A stretch of 64,000 nucleotides of DNA from Bacteroidales bacterium (GCA_017428285.1 JAFRRE010000015.1:1-64000); one strand, 5' to 3'. Counted from the first letter of the stretch, positions 34,207 to 43,197 are shown. The notes: generated by a model from the letters alone, not told the origin. Numbers and translations: made by a program.

Positions 34207-36003
34207 CTACATTATTTTGGGCAAATTGTTTCCTTTGGAAGCCGATTGTATCTTTTTCCGGCTACGGTTCCTGATCTTGTCCACCATGTCGGTGGTCTTC
34301 TCAAGCAGCAAAGCTTCGTCTTGTCGTGAGATGTTGAAATACGACATGATGACATCCAATTGCTCGTTTTCATCCAGCCCTAATTCCTCTTGCTTGATGG
34401 TTTCCCGTAATTGCGGATAGAGTCGATCCACATTTTCCATCATTGCATCCAAGTGTGCTTGTTTGCCGAAAACCGTTTTTTCCAGTTTTTTCAGTAGCTC
34501 ATCATCTCCTTGGTTTTGCAAAAACAGATGCAGTCGAAGCATAATAGATTGCTCTTTCTTTAGCTCAAGGGAAAGTTTTTCGCCATATTCGGCAGCATTT
34601 TGTTCTTGCTTTTCTTTTTCTTTAAGCAATTCTTCGTATGCTTGTTCGCTTTCTTTGTGTTTCTGGGTCAAATAGATTTGGTTTTGCTTTTGCTCCTCAC
34701 TTATTTGCGTCAATTCCTTATTCTGTTGCATGAAATGGAACAAGTTGGCTTTTGTCTCCGCTTCTTTCTTGTTCTTTTGAGCCAACCTGATTTGTGAGAT
34801 AACAAGACCAATCAATAATAACATCAATATGAAGACAATCCAAATTATGACACGTTGTCTTTTCATAATTTCCTTGTTCATTTTGTTCTGTAAGACCTCA
34901 TAATCATATTGATGTTGTATGTTATAAACATTCTTTTCGGCACTTGAAGCAACTTGCTTATAATAAATACCCTCGTGTTTCCTGACATAGTATAAGGCCA
35001 ATGAATCGTTGCCTTGGTCTTCATAGAAATGGCTTATCATATTGTAGCATTTCATCTTGAAGGCTTTTTCTTCATCTTTTTTTTCCAAAATGGACAAAAG
35101 ATGCTCCAATCGGTTGAAATAGTAATTCGCGGAATCTAACTCATTTTGGGCATAGAAAGAAGTGGCTATTTGATAAAGAAAATTTGGCATCCCAATAGTG
35201 TCGCCCGAGGCAAAACAGGATCTGATGCAGTCAATTGATTCCTCGATTTTGCCTTGTTTGCGGTAAATCAGAGATAAATGTTGCAAGGCAGAATTCCTTA
35301 ATTCTATGTTATGGCACTGTTCAGCATATCCAAGACTTGTTTTCGCACATTCTTCAGCATGGTCAAACTCTTGAATCTTGGCGTACAACAAGGTCTTAAT
35401 ATCGAGTAGTTTGGCAAGATGGAAATAATCATCACTTTTATAACCCTTAGCAGCCTTGTCCAACAAATCAATTCCTTCTTGCGAAGTGAAGTTTTCGCCA
35501 AGTGTTTGGTCAAATTCCAGAATCAAGTAAGCCAACCGATACTGAGCTTTGGCAACAAAAAGAGTATCATGGGAAAGCGTTCCATAGTATTCTGCATCTT
35601 TTAAGTATTTTACCGCTTCTTTCAGATTGTCACCCATTTCATCCAGCATGTACCCCATATAAAGTGCGGCTTTAGTGGCTTTTTCATAGTCTTTTTTCTT
35701 GGCAAAATAAGCGCAAGCTTGCGACAATTCCGAGGATGTATGCTCAGCTGCATAAAGGAGGTCAGTTCCCCGCCATTTGTATAAGGCGAGCGTGTGTGTC
35801 AGCACCATGTCCATGCGCTCCCGCTCGCTGAAGCTCGCGGGCATGCGCAGCACGCTATCAATCAGGCGCACGGTGCTGTCGGGCAAGGTGTCGGCCAAAA
35901 GCTCAGCTCGCTTCACCATGCGCCGCGTCTCGCGCGTGGCGCTGTCGCAAGCGGCCAAGGCCAACAACAATATTAATCCTATGATGAGTTTTTGCGGTTT
36001 CAT
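34207..36003 (-). CDS. TPR lipoprotein sensor with membrane helix and coiled coil
   Basis: 598 residues from the ATG at 36003. The lipobox is LALAAC (about residue 19). Residues ~60-370 are TPR-like helices (YFNRLEHLLSILEKK, EEKAFKMKCYNMISHFYEDQGN). One membrane helix follows (VIIWIVFILMLLLIGLVISQI), then a long Gln/Lys/Glu coiled coil, and a C-terminal ~80-residue domain (DVIMSYFNISRQDEALLLEKTTDMVDKIRNRSRKKI) that looks like a degenerate helix-turn-helix. Bacteroidota use this layout for membrane-bound sensors and regulators. It may respond to envelope state. It has its own promoter and an almost absent leader. Confidence 0.78.
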   Translation of the reverse strand: MKPQKLIIGLILLLALAACDSATRETRRMVKRAELLADTLPDSTVRLIDSVLRMPASFSERERMDMVLTHTLALYKWRGTDLLYAAEHTSSELSQACAYFAKKKDYEKATKAALYMGYMLDEMGDNLKEAVKYLKDAEYYGTLSHDTLFVAKAQYRLAYLILEFDQTLGENFTSQEGIDLLDKAAKGYKSDDYFHLAKLLDIKTLLYAKIQEFDHAEECAKTSLGYAEQCHNIELRNSALQHLSLIYRKQGKIEESIDCIRSCFASGDTIGMPNFLYQIATSFYAQNELDSANYYFNRLEHLLSILEKKDEEKAFKMKCYNMISHFYEDQGNDSLALYYVRKHEGIYYKQVASSAEKNVYNIQHQYDYEVLQNKMNKEIMKRQRVIIWIVFILMLLLIGLVISQIRLAQKNKKEAETKANLFHFMQQNKELTQISEEQKQNQIYLTQKHKESEQAYEELLKEKEKQEQNAAEYGEKLSLELKKEQSIMLRLHLFLQNQGDDELLKKLEKTVFGKQAHLDAMMENVDRLYPQLRETIKQEELGLDENEQLDVIMSYFNISRQDEALLLEKTTDMVDKIRNRSRKKIQSASKGNNLPKIM

Positions 36004-36008
36004 CACCG

Positions 36009-36016
36009 CAAAAATA
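36009..36016 (-). promoter_or_regulatory. -7 box almost touching the TPR gene start
   Basis: Minus-strand TATTTTTG ends 5 bp before the ATG at 36003, so the transcript should be leaderless or nearly so. Confidence 0.5.
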
Positions 36017-36027
36017 AGGTTTTTTCC

Positions 36028-36666
36028 TTATTCCGCAAACACCTTCTCCCCTATCGCCTCATTCAACTTGATGTCCTCAAAGCGAATCGAGGTGAGGTCG
36101 CCGCCGGCATCCTTGAATTCCACGCAGCTGATGCCTTTGGTCTTCTTGTCGAAACGAAACACCAGCTGGCTGAACATGCGTTTCATGTCGCGACGCTTGG
36201 GGGTCATCTCGGCACGCCAGAAAGTGTCATCATCGAACATCACGACGTCGAACACCGACATGTCGAACAACTTCTTGCCTGAAGCGCTGCCCATGATGAT
36301 GCCCACCATGCCTTGGTACATGCGACCCGACTTGGCGTCCAAGGCTTCGGCCTTGCCGTCCGTCACTTTGACGATACGATCGCCATTGACGACCAAGGCA
36401 AAGGCATAAGGCTCGGTGTATTCCCACCGCATCCTGTCGGGCGCGGCATAATGCATGGTGCCTTTCGCGATGGAAGGCTCGGCCAGCATCGAAGAGGTCT
36501 TTTCCTGCACAAAACGGCATTGCAAAGTCTGCATCGAGGCAGCGGCCTCGGTTAACTCGGCCACTACCTTTTGGCTCTCAGACTCAGAAAGCGGCTTTTC
36601 GCTCTGCGCCCAAACACCTGTAGAAAACAGAACAAACAACAATATCAAGAAGAACTTTTGTCTCAT
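36028..36666 (-). CDS. LolA-like outer-membrane carrier protein
   Basis: 212 residues. The signal peptide ends VWAQ. The fold pattern MQTLQCRFVQEKTSSMLAEPSIAKGTMHYAAPDRMRWEYTEPYAFALVVNGDRIV is that of LolA/outer-membrane lipoprotein carrier proteins, which shuttle lipidated cargo through the periplasm. Such a gene is a regular member of aryl-polyene and flexirubin clusters and is thought to carry the polyene lipid. Its ATG overlaps the stop of the upstream SMR-like gene by 4 nt. Last gene of the main 48.2-36.0 kb operon. Confidence 0.85.
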   Translation of the reverse strand: MRQKFFLILLFVLFSTGVWAQSEKPLSESESQKVVAELTEAAASMQTLQCRFVQEKTSSMLAEPSIAKGTMHYAAPDRMRWEYTEPYAFALVVNGDRIVKVTDGKAEALDAKSGRMYQGMVGIIMGSASGKKLFDMSVFDVVMFDDDTFWRAEMTPKRRDMKRMFSQLVFRFDKKTKGISCVEFKDAGGDLTSIRFEDIKLNEAIGEKVFAE

Positions 36667-37025
36667 TTCATACTAATTAATACACACCCTACTACAATAA
36701 GTATAACACCTAACCAACGGGTGAAGGGTATGCTCTCCTGAAACATAAAGAATGCCAAAAACATGCCAAAGATGAAACTCAGGCTCGACAAAGGATAGGC
36801 TTGACTGAATTCCATCTTCTTCAACACGTAAGCCCACAAAAGGAATGAAACACTAAAGAATCCCATCATGATCAACAAAATCCAACCATGATTCAATGTA
36901 ACTTGTTTTGCATATGTCCAACTCCATTGAAACTTACCCATTCTGTTCAAGAACAACTTGAACATAGCTTGACCACCCGCCAAAGAGCTGGCCTGTAATA
37001 TGACTAGTAATATGTATTTCCACAT
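36663..37025 (-). CDS. small four-helix transporter-like protein (SMR/EmrE-like)
   Basis: 120 residues with four hydrophobic segments (YILLVILQASSLAGGQAMF; WILLIMMGFFSVSFLLWAYVL; AYPLSSLSFIFGMFLAFFMF; LGVILIVVGCVLISMK). LAYPL-type QAYPLSS and the length match the small multidrug resistance/ArnE-type group. In this setting it could move a lipid-linked intermediate across the inner membrane. Overlaps the LolA-like gene by 4 nt and follows the ketosynthase fusion by 4 bp. Confidence 0.75.
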   Translation of the reverse strand: MWKYILLVILQASSLAGGQAMFKLFLNRMGKFQWSWTYAKQVTLNHGWILLIMMGFFSVSFLLWAYVLKKMEFSQAYPLSSLSFIFGMFLAFFMFQESIPFTRWLGVILIVVGCVLISMK

Positions 37026-37029
37026 AGTT

Positions 37030-39378
37030 TTAGGTTTCTAATAAAGTAAGAGTATAATCTTTTCCATCGGAGTGGTTGAATAGCAAGATGCAAGCTGGTT
37101 TTTTGTCAGAAATATCATCTGTATTAACAAAGAGATGTGCCGGCACACGGCCTGCCTTGAGGCATTGTGCGGCCACATAAAAGCCTAATCCCGATGCAGT
37201 GAAGTTTTCGCCGAACAGATGTTTGTATTTCAGTAAAGGCTTGTCGCCGAAGAGAGTCTTCGACTCGGCCAAATAAGCCTTGTCATTTTCATGGTTGCCG
37301 CTGATGCCTGTGAGGATGTAATCAACATCGGCAAGGCTCCGATCGGCCGACTGCAGCATAGTAGTCACAGCATCCATCAGGTTGTTCATGGTAGGCTGAT
37401 GAAGCATTTTGAGGCCGGTGAGACGACATAGTGCCTGCGGTCGCTGAGGACCATCGAAGGTTCGAAGGGCCGACTGACTCTGTGACGGCGTTTCGACAGG
37501 CTCAACGACCTGCGAAACGGGGTTATTAGATAGAACCACCGAGACGGCCACTTCGCCACAGCGTTCGTCATCTTGACCCATCACGCCACCTTTTTTCATG
37601 ATGCTATGGAAGGTCTCCGTCATCTCATCGTGGCAACCTACCAAAGCTGAACCTATCTTGCCCAAATGGAACTGCAACCAGGCATCGTGCAGGGCACTCT
37701 CAAACGAGATGCCTTTGTGCGCATAGGTGGCGTTGTAGTTGTAGTTCTTCGTCTGGATGGCCACCAACGAGCTGATGGTGTTGTGTGTCGACTGCATGAA
37801 ATAGGTCGGCTTCAGCAATTGTTCGCCTTCGTTGGAGAGAGCATCAAGGAAGAACTCGGTGTTCTCGATGCAACCAAAACCCGTTCCAGTCATAATAGCA
37901 TCAACAGTGTCGCAGCCAGCTGCTTTCAAAGCCTCTTTGGAAGTGGCCAAGGCACGTTTCAGAATTCGTCCCATACGCCTTGCTTCAATGGGTGAGACAT
38001 ATTCTTTGAAGTTCGGGTCGATGGAACGTGTGAAAGGCACCTCATACATGATGGGGTTCTCGATCCACTCCTCGCTCAGAGGATGCTGCATGGAAATCTG
38101 CTTGGCGGAGAGGACAAAAATTGAATCAGGTTGCTGAGCCTGTCGAAGCACCGGTATTCTATCGGTCGGCCCTTCGACTAGCTCAGGGACCTTTGCTCTT
38201 GAAATCAAGAGCGACGAGTCATTCCCACCAAAGCCGAATGCGTTGCAGAGCACATGTTTCAGCGTTTTTTTCTCAGGCTTGGCCACGGGCACAATGCCGT
38301 TGTCCATGGCTTGCGACCAGTTGAGGTTCACAGGAAGGAAACCATGCTGCAAGGCCAAGATGCAGAACACAGCCTCGATGGAACCCGAAGCGCTGGTGGT
38401 GTGTCCCGTGAACGGCTTGGTCGACGACACGGGCGGCACCTGTCCAAAGAGCCGCATCATAGCTTGGCTTTCACTGACATCGTTGTTGGGCGTACCCGTG
38501 CCGTGCGCATTAATATAGTCGATGTCGGCGGGCTGCAAGCCGGCCAGTTCCAAGGCTTCTTTCATGGCACGAAAAGCACCTTCGCCGTCAGGCGATGAAG
38601 CGGTTTGGTGGAAAGCATCACAGGCATTGCCGTAGCCCGACAACAACGCTTGTGGTTGTACGCCGCGTCGCTTGGCGCTCTCGGCCGACTCCAATACCAG
38701 ATAGGCAGCGCCCTCGCCCAAATTCAAGCCACTACGCGTGGCATCAAAGGGACGACAGGGCTTTGTGTCGAGAATCATCAGCGAGTTGAAGCCGTTGAGG
38801 TGGAACTTAGTGATGCACTCGCTGCCACCCACCACGACAATATCGGCCTTGCCACAGCGAATCATATTGGCACCTTGTATGACCGCATTAGCAGCTGAAG
38901 AGCAGGCCGTAGCCAGTGTGGTGGCAAAAGCAAACTTACCGAAATGGGCCGCAGTCATCTCTGAGCAACTACCACAGTCGTAAACGGCAATGTATTCCTT
39001 GTGCGCGTCACTGTTAAGATAGTCGAGATAGTATTGCTCGCTCATGTCCATACCGCCTACTGTAGTGCCTGAGATGAAACCTACTTTAGGCAACTGGTCT
39101 GAAGTCAGGCGTGCCTCATCCAAAGCTTCGCCCAAAGCCAACATGCCCATCAAGGCGGTACGAGTGGTGACAGCATCTTGGGCAATGCCCAAACGCTCAC
39201 GCATCTCGGCATCGGTCAGCTTCACCTCACCAACGGGAAACTCCTTGTGTTCCGTCTTCAGATACTTTAGCTGACTCACGCCCGAACGGTTGTTCAGCAG
39301 CGCATCAAGGGTGGCTGCCTTTCCAATACCGATTGCCGATACTACACCGGTGCCTGTTATGTAAATCGGTTCAATCAT
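37030..39378 (-). CDS. ketosynthase fused to a Cys-less chain-length-factor-like half
   Basis: 782 residues. The N-terminal half (1-395) is a complete ketosynthase: TACSSA (C159), NAHGTGTP (H292), K321 and GHT (H326). The second half (about 420-782) starts IFVLSAKQ and carries PTYFMQSTHNTISS (524-537) in place of an active-site Cys, as in chain-length factors and the Ketoacyl-synt_2 group. In characterised aryl-polyene systems these are two proteins that form a heterodimer controlling elongation. The linker 397-418 (VPELVEGP, LRQAQQPD) and a loop near 622-650 (VVEPVETP) are encoded by dispersed repeats. It abuts the stop of the ACP-bearing gene. Confidence 0.88.
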   Translation of the reverse strand: MIEPIYITGTGVVSAIGIGKAATLDALLNNRSGVSQLKYLKTEHKEFPVGEVKLTDAEMRERLGIAQDAVTTRTALMGMLALGEALDEARLTSDQLPKVGFISGTTVGGMDMSEQYYLDYLNSDAHKEYIAVYDCGSCSEMTAAHFGKFAFATTLATACSSAANAVIQGANMIRCGKADIVVVGGSECITKFHLNGFNSLMILDTKPCRPFDATRSGLNLGEGAAYLVLESAESAKRRGVQPQALLSGYGNACDAFHQTASSPDGEGAFRAMKEALELAGLQPADIDYINAHGTGTPNNDVSESQAMMRLFGQVPPVSSTKPFTGHTTSASGSIEAVFCILALQHGFLPVNLNWSQAMDNGIVPVAKPEKKTLKHVLCNAFGFGGNDSSLLISRAKVPELVEGPTDRIPVLRQAQQPDSIFVLSAKQISMQHPLSEEWIENPIMYEVPFTRSIDPNFKEYVSPIEARRMGRILKRALATSKEALKAAGCDTVDAIMTGTGFGCIENTEFFLDALSNEGEQLLKPTYFMQSTHNTISSLVAIQTKNYNYNATYAHKGISFESALHDAWLQFHLGKIGSALVGCHDEMTETFHSIMKKGGVMGQDDERCGEVAVSVVLSNNPVSQVVEPVETPSQSQSALRTFDGPQRPQALCRLTGLKMLHQPTMNNLMDAVTTMLQSADRSLADVDYILTGISGNHENDKAYLAESKTLFGDKPLLKYKHLFGENFTASGLGFYVAAQCLKAGRVPAHLFVNTDDISDKKPACILLFNHSDGKDYTLTLLET
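37440..37518. repeat. inverted pair of dispersed GTCGAA repeats in ketosynthase gene
   Basis: Degenerate copy GGTCGCTGAGGACCATCGAA at 37439-37458 faces GTTTCGACAGGCTCAACGAC at 37490-37509. In frame; encodes VVEPVETP. Confidence 0.7.
38129..38191. repeat. inverted pair of dispersed repeats in KS-CLF linker
   Basis: GGTTGCTGAGCCTGTCGAAG at 38129-38148 faces GGCCCTTCGACTAGCTCAGG at 38168-38187, giving a hairpin of the BIME kind. It encodes the whole interdomain linker (VPELVEGP...LRQAQQPD). Confidence 0.85.
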
Positions 39379-40287
39379 TTATTTTGTCCTGTTCTTCGAT
39401 ATATAATCAGCCATCACAGCCACTGACTTGAAGATTTCCTTGCCCATGGAGGGGTCTTGCAACTTGATGCCGTAGTTCTTCTCCATCAACACGATGAGCT
39501 CAAGAGCATCGATGGAATCAAGGCCGAGACCTTCGCCAAACAGAGAGGCGTTCTCATCAATGTCTTCGGGTTTCATGTCTTCAAGGTTCAAAGCCTCGAT
39601 GATCTGTTGCTTTAACGTGTAAATCAGTTCGTCCATTGTATTGTTGTTTAATTGTTGATTGTTTAATCGTTTAATTGTTGGTATTTCAAGATCTGCTATT
39701 AGGACAGATTCTAATGATTCTAAATTGTTAAATTGTTGTTTTTCAACCAAAAAGAGACGCGCCTCGAAGTGGTTTTCATCGTTGCAGTCGAGCCAACCAC
39801 TGAGGATGCTTTGCGTCATCGGGTCTTGGAAGGCATTCATCAATTGCCGTGCCATAATATGCGCATCACACGACTCCACGACAATGAATGAAGTCTCGCC
39901 GTAGTATTTGTTGCGGATGGCTATTTCGCCTGTCACAATGTTGGGCAGAGTATAAACAAAGGCCGCTGGACTGGGGAAGAAGTTCTCAGGATCTTGTATC
40001 GTGGCCTGATAGTTGGTGTCGGCTTGCAACGATGCTGTCTTGTTGAACAACACCACAGCACGATCCTCTCGTGACACAAAACGCTCCTTGCCTTCATCCT
40101 TCAACAGCATCTCGGAAGCCACAAAACCCAGTTTGCTCAAGGTGTCCATCTTGAAGAATTTGGGATAATCGCCTATGTAGGCACGATACAGCTCTGTCAG
40201 TAAAGCATTACCTTGTTCAGCATGGTTTATGCTGATACCATTGAGTTTCACAGTCTCAGGTGTGATGACAACATAGTGTTTCAACAT
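39379..40287 (-). CDS. ketosynthase-like half domain fused to acyl carrier protein
   Basis: 302 residues. Residues 1 to ~178 resemble the N-terminal half of a ketosynthase (AVVLFNKTAS; FFPSPAAFVYTLPNIVTGEIAIRNKYYG) without the C-terminal half that carries the His residues, so it is unlikely to be an active synthase alone. Residues 218-302 are an ACP: GLDSIDALELIVLMEK with the phosphopantetheine Ser at 258. The joining ~40 residues (LNNQQLNNNT) come from an A/T repeat. M218 (39636) could start a free ACP. AGGAGG precedes the first ATG, which overlaps the upstream ketosynthase stop by 7 nt. Confidence 0.8.
   Translation of the reverse strand: MLKHYVVITPETVKLNGISINHAEQGNALLTELYRAYIGDYPKFFKMDTLSKLGFVASEMLLKDEGKERFVSREDRAVVLFNKTASLQADTNYQATIQDPENFFPSPAAFVYTLPNIVTGEIAIRNKYYGETSFIVVESCDAHIMARQLMNAFQDPMTQSILSGWLDCNDENHFEARLFLVEKQQFNNLESLESVLIADLEIPTIKRLNNQQLNNNTMDELIYTLKQQIIEALNLEDMKPEDIDENASLFGEGLGLDSIDALELIVLMEKNYGIKLQDPSMGKEIFKSVAVMADYISKNRTK
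39637..39745. repeat. TTGTTTAATTG-type repeat read through in frame
   Basis: Units TTGTTGTTTAATTGTTGATT, GTTTAATCGTTTAATTGTTG and AAATTGTTAAATTGTTG. The same units lie in intergenic DNA at 43441-43470 and at 49335-49372, where they end a gene. Here no stop is present and the two flanking domains are joined. Confidence 0.75.
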
Positions 40288-41426
40288 GACAGACCTCCTT
40301 TCGCAAATAACAAGGCCGCATTGCAGCCGCCGAAACCCGACAGGAGCTTGATGAACATCCGCTTGTCGGTCGCTTGGTTTTGGTTGGAAAGCACCAAAGG
40401 ATGGGTGACACCCAAGGTTTCATAGCCTCTGGTAGCCAAAATGTTGTGCTCATCGATGGCGTACATCGAAAGGATAGTTTCAAGGATGCCAGCAGCACCC
40501 ATGGTGTGGCCATAGTAGCCCTTCAATCCGTTGACAGGCACTTGCGACAAACCTGCTCTTTCGATGGCCACCGATTCCATCTCGTCATTATACATCGTGG
40601 CGGTGCCGTGAGCGTTGATGAAAGCGATTTGGTCAGGGGCGGCATCGCCGAGAGCAACCTTTAATGCCCTGTAGCTGCCTTCGCCAGTGCGAGATGGACC
40701 GCTGATATGGTTGGCGTCGTTGCGGATGGCGCCACGACAAGCCACCCATTCGTTGGGATTAACTGTTTCTTTCCGTGTATAAATGATGGTCGCAGCCGCA
40801 TCGCCAAGGTTCAAACCACAACGGTTGGCATCGAAAGGCTTGCAGGGTTCAGGCGACAAGGCCTTAAATGACTGGAATCCCGAGACAATGAAGGCCGACT
40901 GCACGTCGCAGCCCACCGTCACCACATAGTCGAAGTAGCCGCTTTTCAAGTTGCGCATCGCCTCAATCTGGGCGCACACACCTGAAATACAAGCATTTGA
41001 CACCACAATCGGTGGATTGGGATTTTGGAAGAAGTCCGTCATTTGACGTGCTGCCGAGCCCAACAAAACTCGCTCTTCAGGGAAACCTGTTTCTCTTTTG
41101 TCCAACAAGAAAACGTTACCCTTGGTGGTGGAAAGGATAAACAGTACTCGCTCCGAAGCCGTGTTGATGCCCGCCTCTTGAATGGCACGCGAAGCCGAGA
41201 GGATGATCATCTTCTCAAAGAATGTATATTTCTCATTATCGGCCAAGGTCGCAAAGGTTTGTTCCACCTTGCCGCGATCCACCAACGAGGCCACAAACGG
41301 CTCGGGCAGCTCCCACTTGCCTTCGTAACGCGTGAGAGCCGAATGCCCTGCCTTGACAGCAGCATAGTTCTCGGCTGTGCTCATGCCCAAAGGCGAGATG
41401 ATATTGTTGGCCACGCTGACAATCAT
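40281..41426 (-). CDS. ketosynthase (FabF/FabB-like)
   Basis: 381 residues from the ATG at 41426, chosen because it makes an ATGA overlap with the thioesterase stop. Full catalytic set: SNACISGV (C146), NAHGTAT (H273), K302 and GHTMGAAG (H307). It condenses acyl thioesters with malonyl-ACP during polyene or fatty-acyl elongation. It is the second of the cluster's three complete ketosynthases and is more divergent than that at 44632-45858 (short N-terminal region, SNAC rather than TAC). Confidence 0.88.
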   Translation of the reverse strand: MIVSVANNIISPLGMSTAENYAAVKAGHSALTRYEGKWELPEPFVASLVDRGKVEQTFATLADNEKYTFFEKMIILSASRAIQEAGINTASERVLFILSTTKGNVFLLDKRETGFPEERVLLGSAARQMTDFFQNPNPPIVVSNACISGVCAQIEAMRNLKSGYFDYVVTVGCDVQSAFIVSGFQSFKALSPEPCKPFDANRCGLNLGDAAATIIYTRKETVNPNEWVACRGAIRNDANHISGPSRTGEGSYRALKVALGDAAPDQIAFINAHGTATMYNDEMESVAIERAGLSQVPVNGLKGYYGHTMGAAGILETILSMYAIDEHNILATRGYETLGVTHPLVLSNQNQATDKRMFIKLLSGFGGCNAALLFAKGGLSC

Positions 41427-41857
41427 ACGTTTACCTCCCATCTTTGCTTCCATTCCTCGTAAAACTCAGGACTGTATAATACCAACTCGTGTGTGTCCTT
41501 GTCCATGAAGACTTGTACCGAATGACCAGTTACAAATACTTCTTTTGTCTTTGCATCACGAATTTCGTAGTCAAAAATGATTTTGGCGGCATCGGTGGGG
41601 CGATAAACGATTTCCACCTCGGGCTTCATGCCATAGATTATCGGACGTTTGTATTTGAAAGAAAGCTCGACAATGGGCTCAAAGAAACCTTTATCATACA
41701 TCATCAAGTATTCCAAGTCGTATTTCCGACCGAATTCCTCACGGGCGTCTTCGAAGTACTTGGCATAGTTGCCATGCCAAACTACGCCCATCGAGTCCAC
41801 CTCGCTGAAGCGGATGTCAAAACACTTGGTAACCGATAACACTGTATCTTTCTTCAT
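41423..41857 (-). CDS. 4HBT-type acyl thioesterase
   Basis: 144 residues, the hotdog thioesterase length. FSEVDSMGVVWHGNYAKYFEDAREEF holds the 4-hydroxybenzoyl-CoA thioesterase signature with Asp at 21. It hydrolyses acyl-CoA or acyl-ACP, either proof-reading stalled chains or releasing product. Thioesterases of this type are found in characterised aryl-polyene clusters. Coupled to the downstream ketosynthase by a 4-nt overlap. Confidence 0.88.
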   Translation of the reverse strand: MKKDTVLSVTKCFDIRFSEVDSMGVVWHGNYAKYFEDAREEFGRKYDLEYLMMYDKGFFEPIVELSFKYKRPIIYGMKPEVEIVYRPTDAAKIIFDYEIRDAKTKEVFVTGHSVQVFMDKDTHELVLYSPEFYEEWKQRWEVNV

Positions 41858-41862
41858 GATTA

Positions 41863-42300
41863 TTAATCTTTTGAATCAATATCCGTCAGAGCGATTTTCA
41901 TGTTGCAACGCGCCAATTCCTCTTCTCCACTTTTGACCATGGCTTCCACCAAGGTCACCTGAAACACTTCTTCTAAAAGCTGAATGGTTGTCACTATATG
42001 TTCGCCCACTTTAGGTGTGCGTGCGATGTTCAAGTTGCTGATAGAGCCTATGACGCCAATCTTGACCGTCTCGCCGCTGTTGAGATTGATATAGCCGATA
42101 CGGGCAGCACAGGTCTGGGCAATGTTTTCCACCAATCCTGAAGCCGACATGCGTCCGTTATCAACAAACAAGTTGTCGGGACGCACCTCAAGTTCTGTCA
42201 CTGAATACACCTTGTCGCTCGACACTAAGCGGTCAATCATAATGAAAGGCGGCCGTTGCGGAATCAGTTCTTTCAATGCTATGTCTTCAATCGCTCTCAT
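41863..42300 (-). CDS. second hotdog dehydratase-like protein
   Basis: 145 residues from the ATG at 42300, which overlaps the preceding stop as ATGA. LIPQRPPFIMIDRL and MSASGLVENIAQTCAAR follow the FabZ-like pattern (P-x-R-P-P-F and GLVE near the active Glu). ApeP-like proteins are short and divergent like this. Probably dehydrates 3-hydroxyacyl-ACP intermediates, perhaps in complex with the other hotdog protein. Confidence 0.78.
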   Translation of the reverse strand: MRAIEDIALKELIPQRPPFIMIDRLVSSDKVYSVTELEVRPDNLFVDNGRMSASGLVENIAQTCAARIGYINLNSGETVKIGVIGSISNLNIARTPKVGEHIVTTIQLLEEVFQVTLVEAMVKSGEEELARCNMKIALTDIDSKD

Positions 42301-43190
42301 TGTTTCCAAAAATCGAAATAGTTGAACCATTGAGTAGGATAACGGCGCACGATGTCTTCGAGCTGCGAGGCAAAGGCTTGTGCCAGTTGCTTGATTTGCT
42401 CACGTTTGTTGGCACTTCTATCACGTTGGATAGGACGCACGAAAACATGATATGTTCTCATGCCCTCTTTCATCACGAAGACGGCCAATACGTTGATTTC
42501 TTTCTGCACGGCCATAGCAAAGCCTCCCATGGGGAAATGTGCCATTGCGCCAAAAAACTGACAATCGACAGCCTTTTGCGAACCGAAGATACGGTCGGCA
42601 GGCATACTGACGATTTCACCATTGTCTATGGCGGCATTCAAGGCAAACAGATGTGAGAGGTCTTCTTTCACAAGAATCATGCTCATGTTGTTTTGCGACA
42701 GCAATCGTTGACGGTTTTCCATTACCGTGGCTGTCTCACCAGCAAATACCAAAGCATTGATTCTCTTCTGTTTCGGCTGCAACGAATAGCCTCCCATCTC
42801 ATAGTTGCCTATATGGCTGCTGAGCATCATGAAGCCTTCAGGATGGTTCTCCAACTCATCCATCTGCTCCTGCCCTTCCTTGATGAAATGGTACTTCTTG
42901 CCTGCATACACGCCAAAACGGTCCAAAATGATTTGGCCGAAACGAAAATGGTTGGCATAGACATACCAAAATGCTTTCCAAGAACCCAAACCGATACGCT
43001 TGCGGAAGAACAGGTACATGGCTTTGTAGCCTTTCCTGCTGAATAGCATATAGAAAGGCACCACCAAGGCCATAATGCCGTAGGGCAGCCACAGCGGCGA
43101 CACACGGAATAATGCGATGAGGCTACGCTGCATCCACGGCAATCCGTCGGTCTTACCCGACCATTCGTTATGTTGCAAGGTATCGGCCAT
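42297..43190 (-). CDS. LpxL/HtrB-type lipid acyltransferase
   Basis: 297 residues. N-terminal membrane helix (LWLPYGIMALVVPFYMLF). SSHIGNYEMG (H126-X4-E131) is the catalytic HX4E of lipid A late acyltransferases; MPADRIFGS and QWFNYFDFW are further conserved blocks. The family transfers acyl chains from ACP to a lipid. Here it may transfer the polyenoyl chain from ACP to its lipid carrier. It sits between the ACP gene (7-bp gap) and the dehydratase gene (overlap). Confidence 0.85.
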   Translation of the reverse strand: MADTLQHNEWSGKTDGLPWMQRSLIALFRVSPLWLPYGIMALVVPFYMLFSRKGYKAMYLFFRKRIGLGSWKAFWYVYANHFRFGQIILDRFGVYAGKKYHFIKEGQEQMDELENHPEGFMMLSSHIGNYEMGGYSLQPKQKRINALVFAGETATVMENRQRLLSQNNMSMILVKEDLSHLFALNAAIDNGEIVSMPADRIFGSQKAVDCQFFGAMAHFPMGGFAMAVQKEINVLAVFVMKEGMRTYHVFVRPIQRDRSANKREQIKQLAQAFASQLEDIVRRYPTQWFNYFDFWKQ

Positions 43191-43197
43191 GCTCAGG

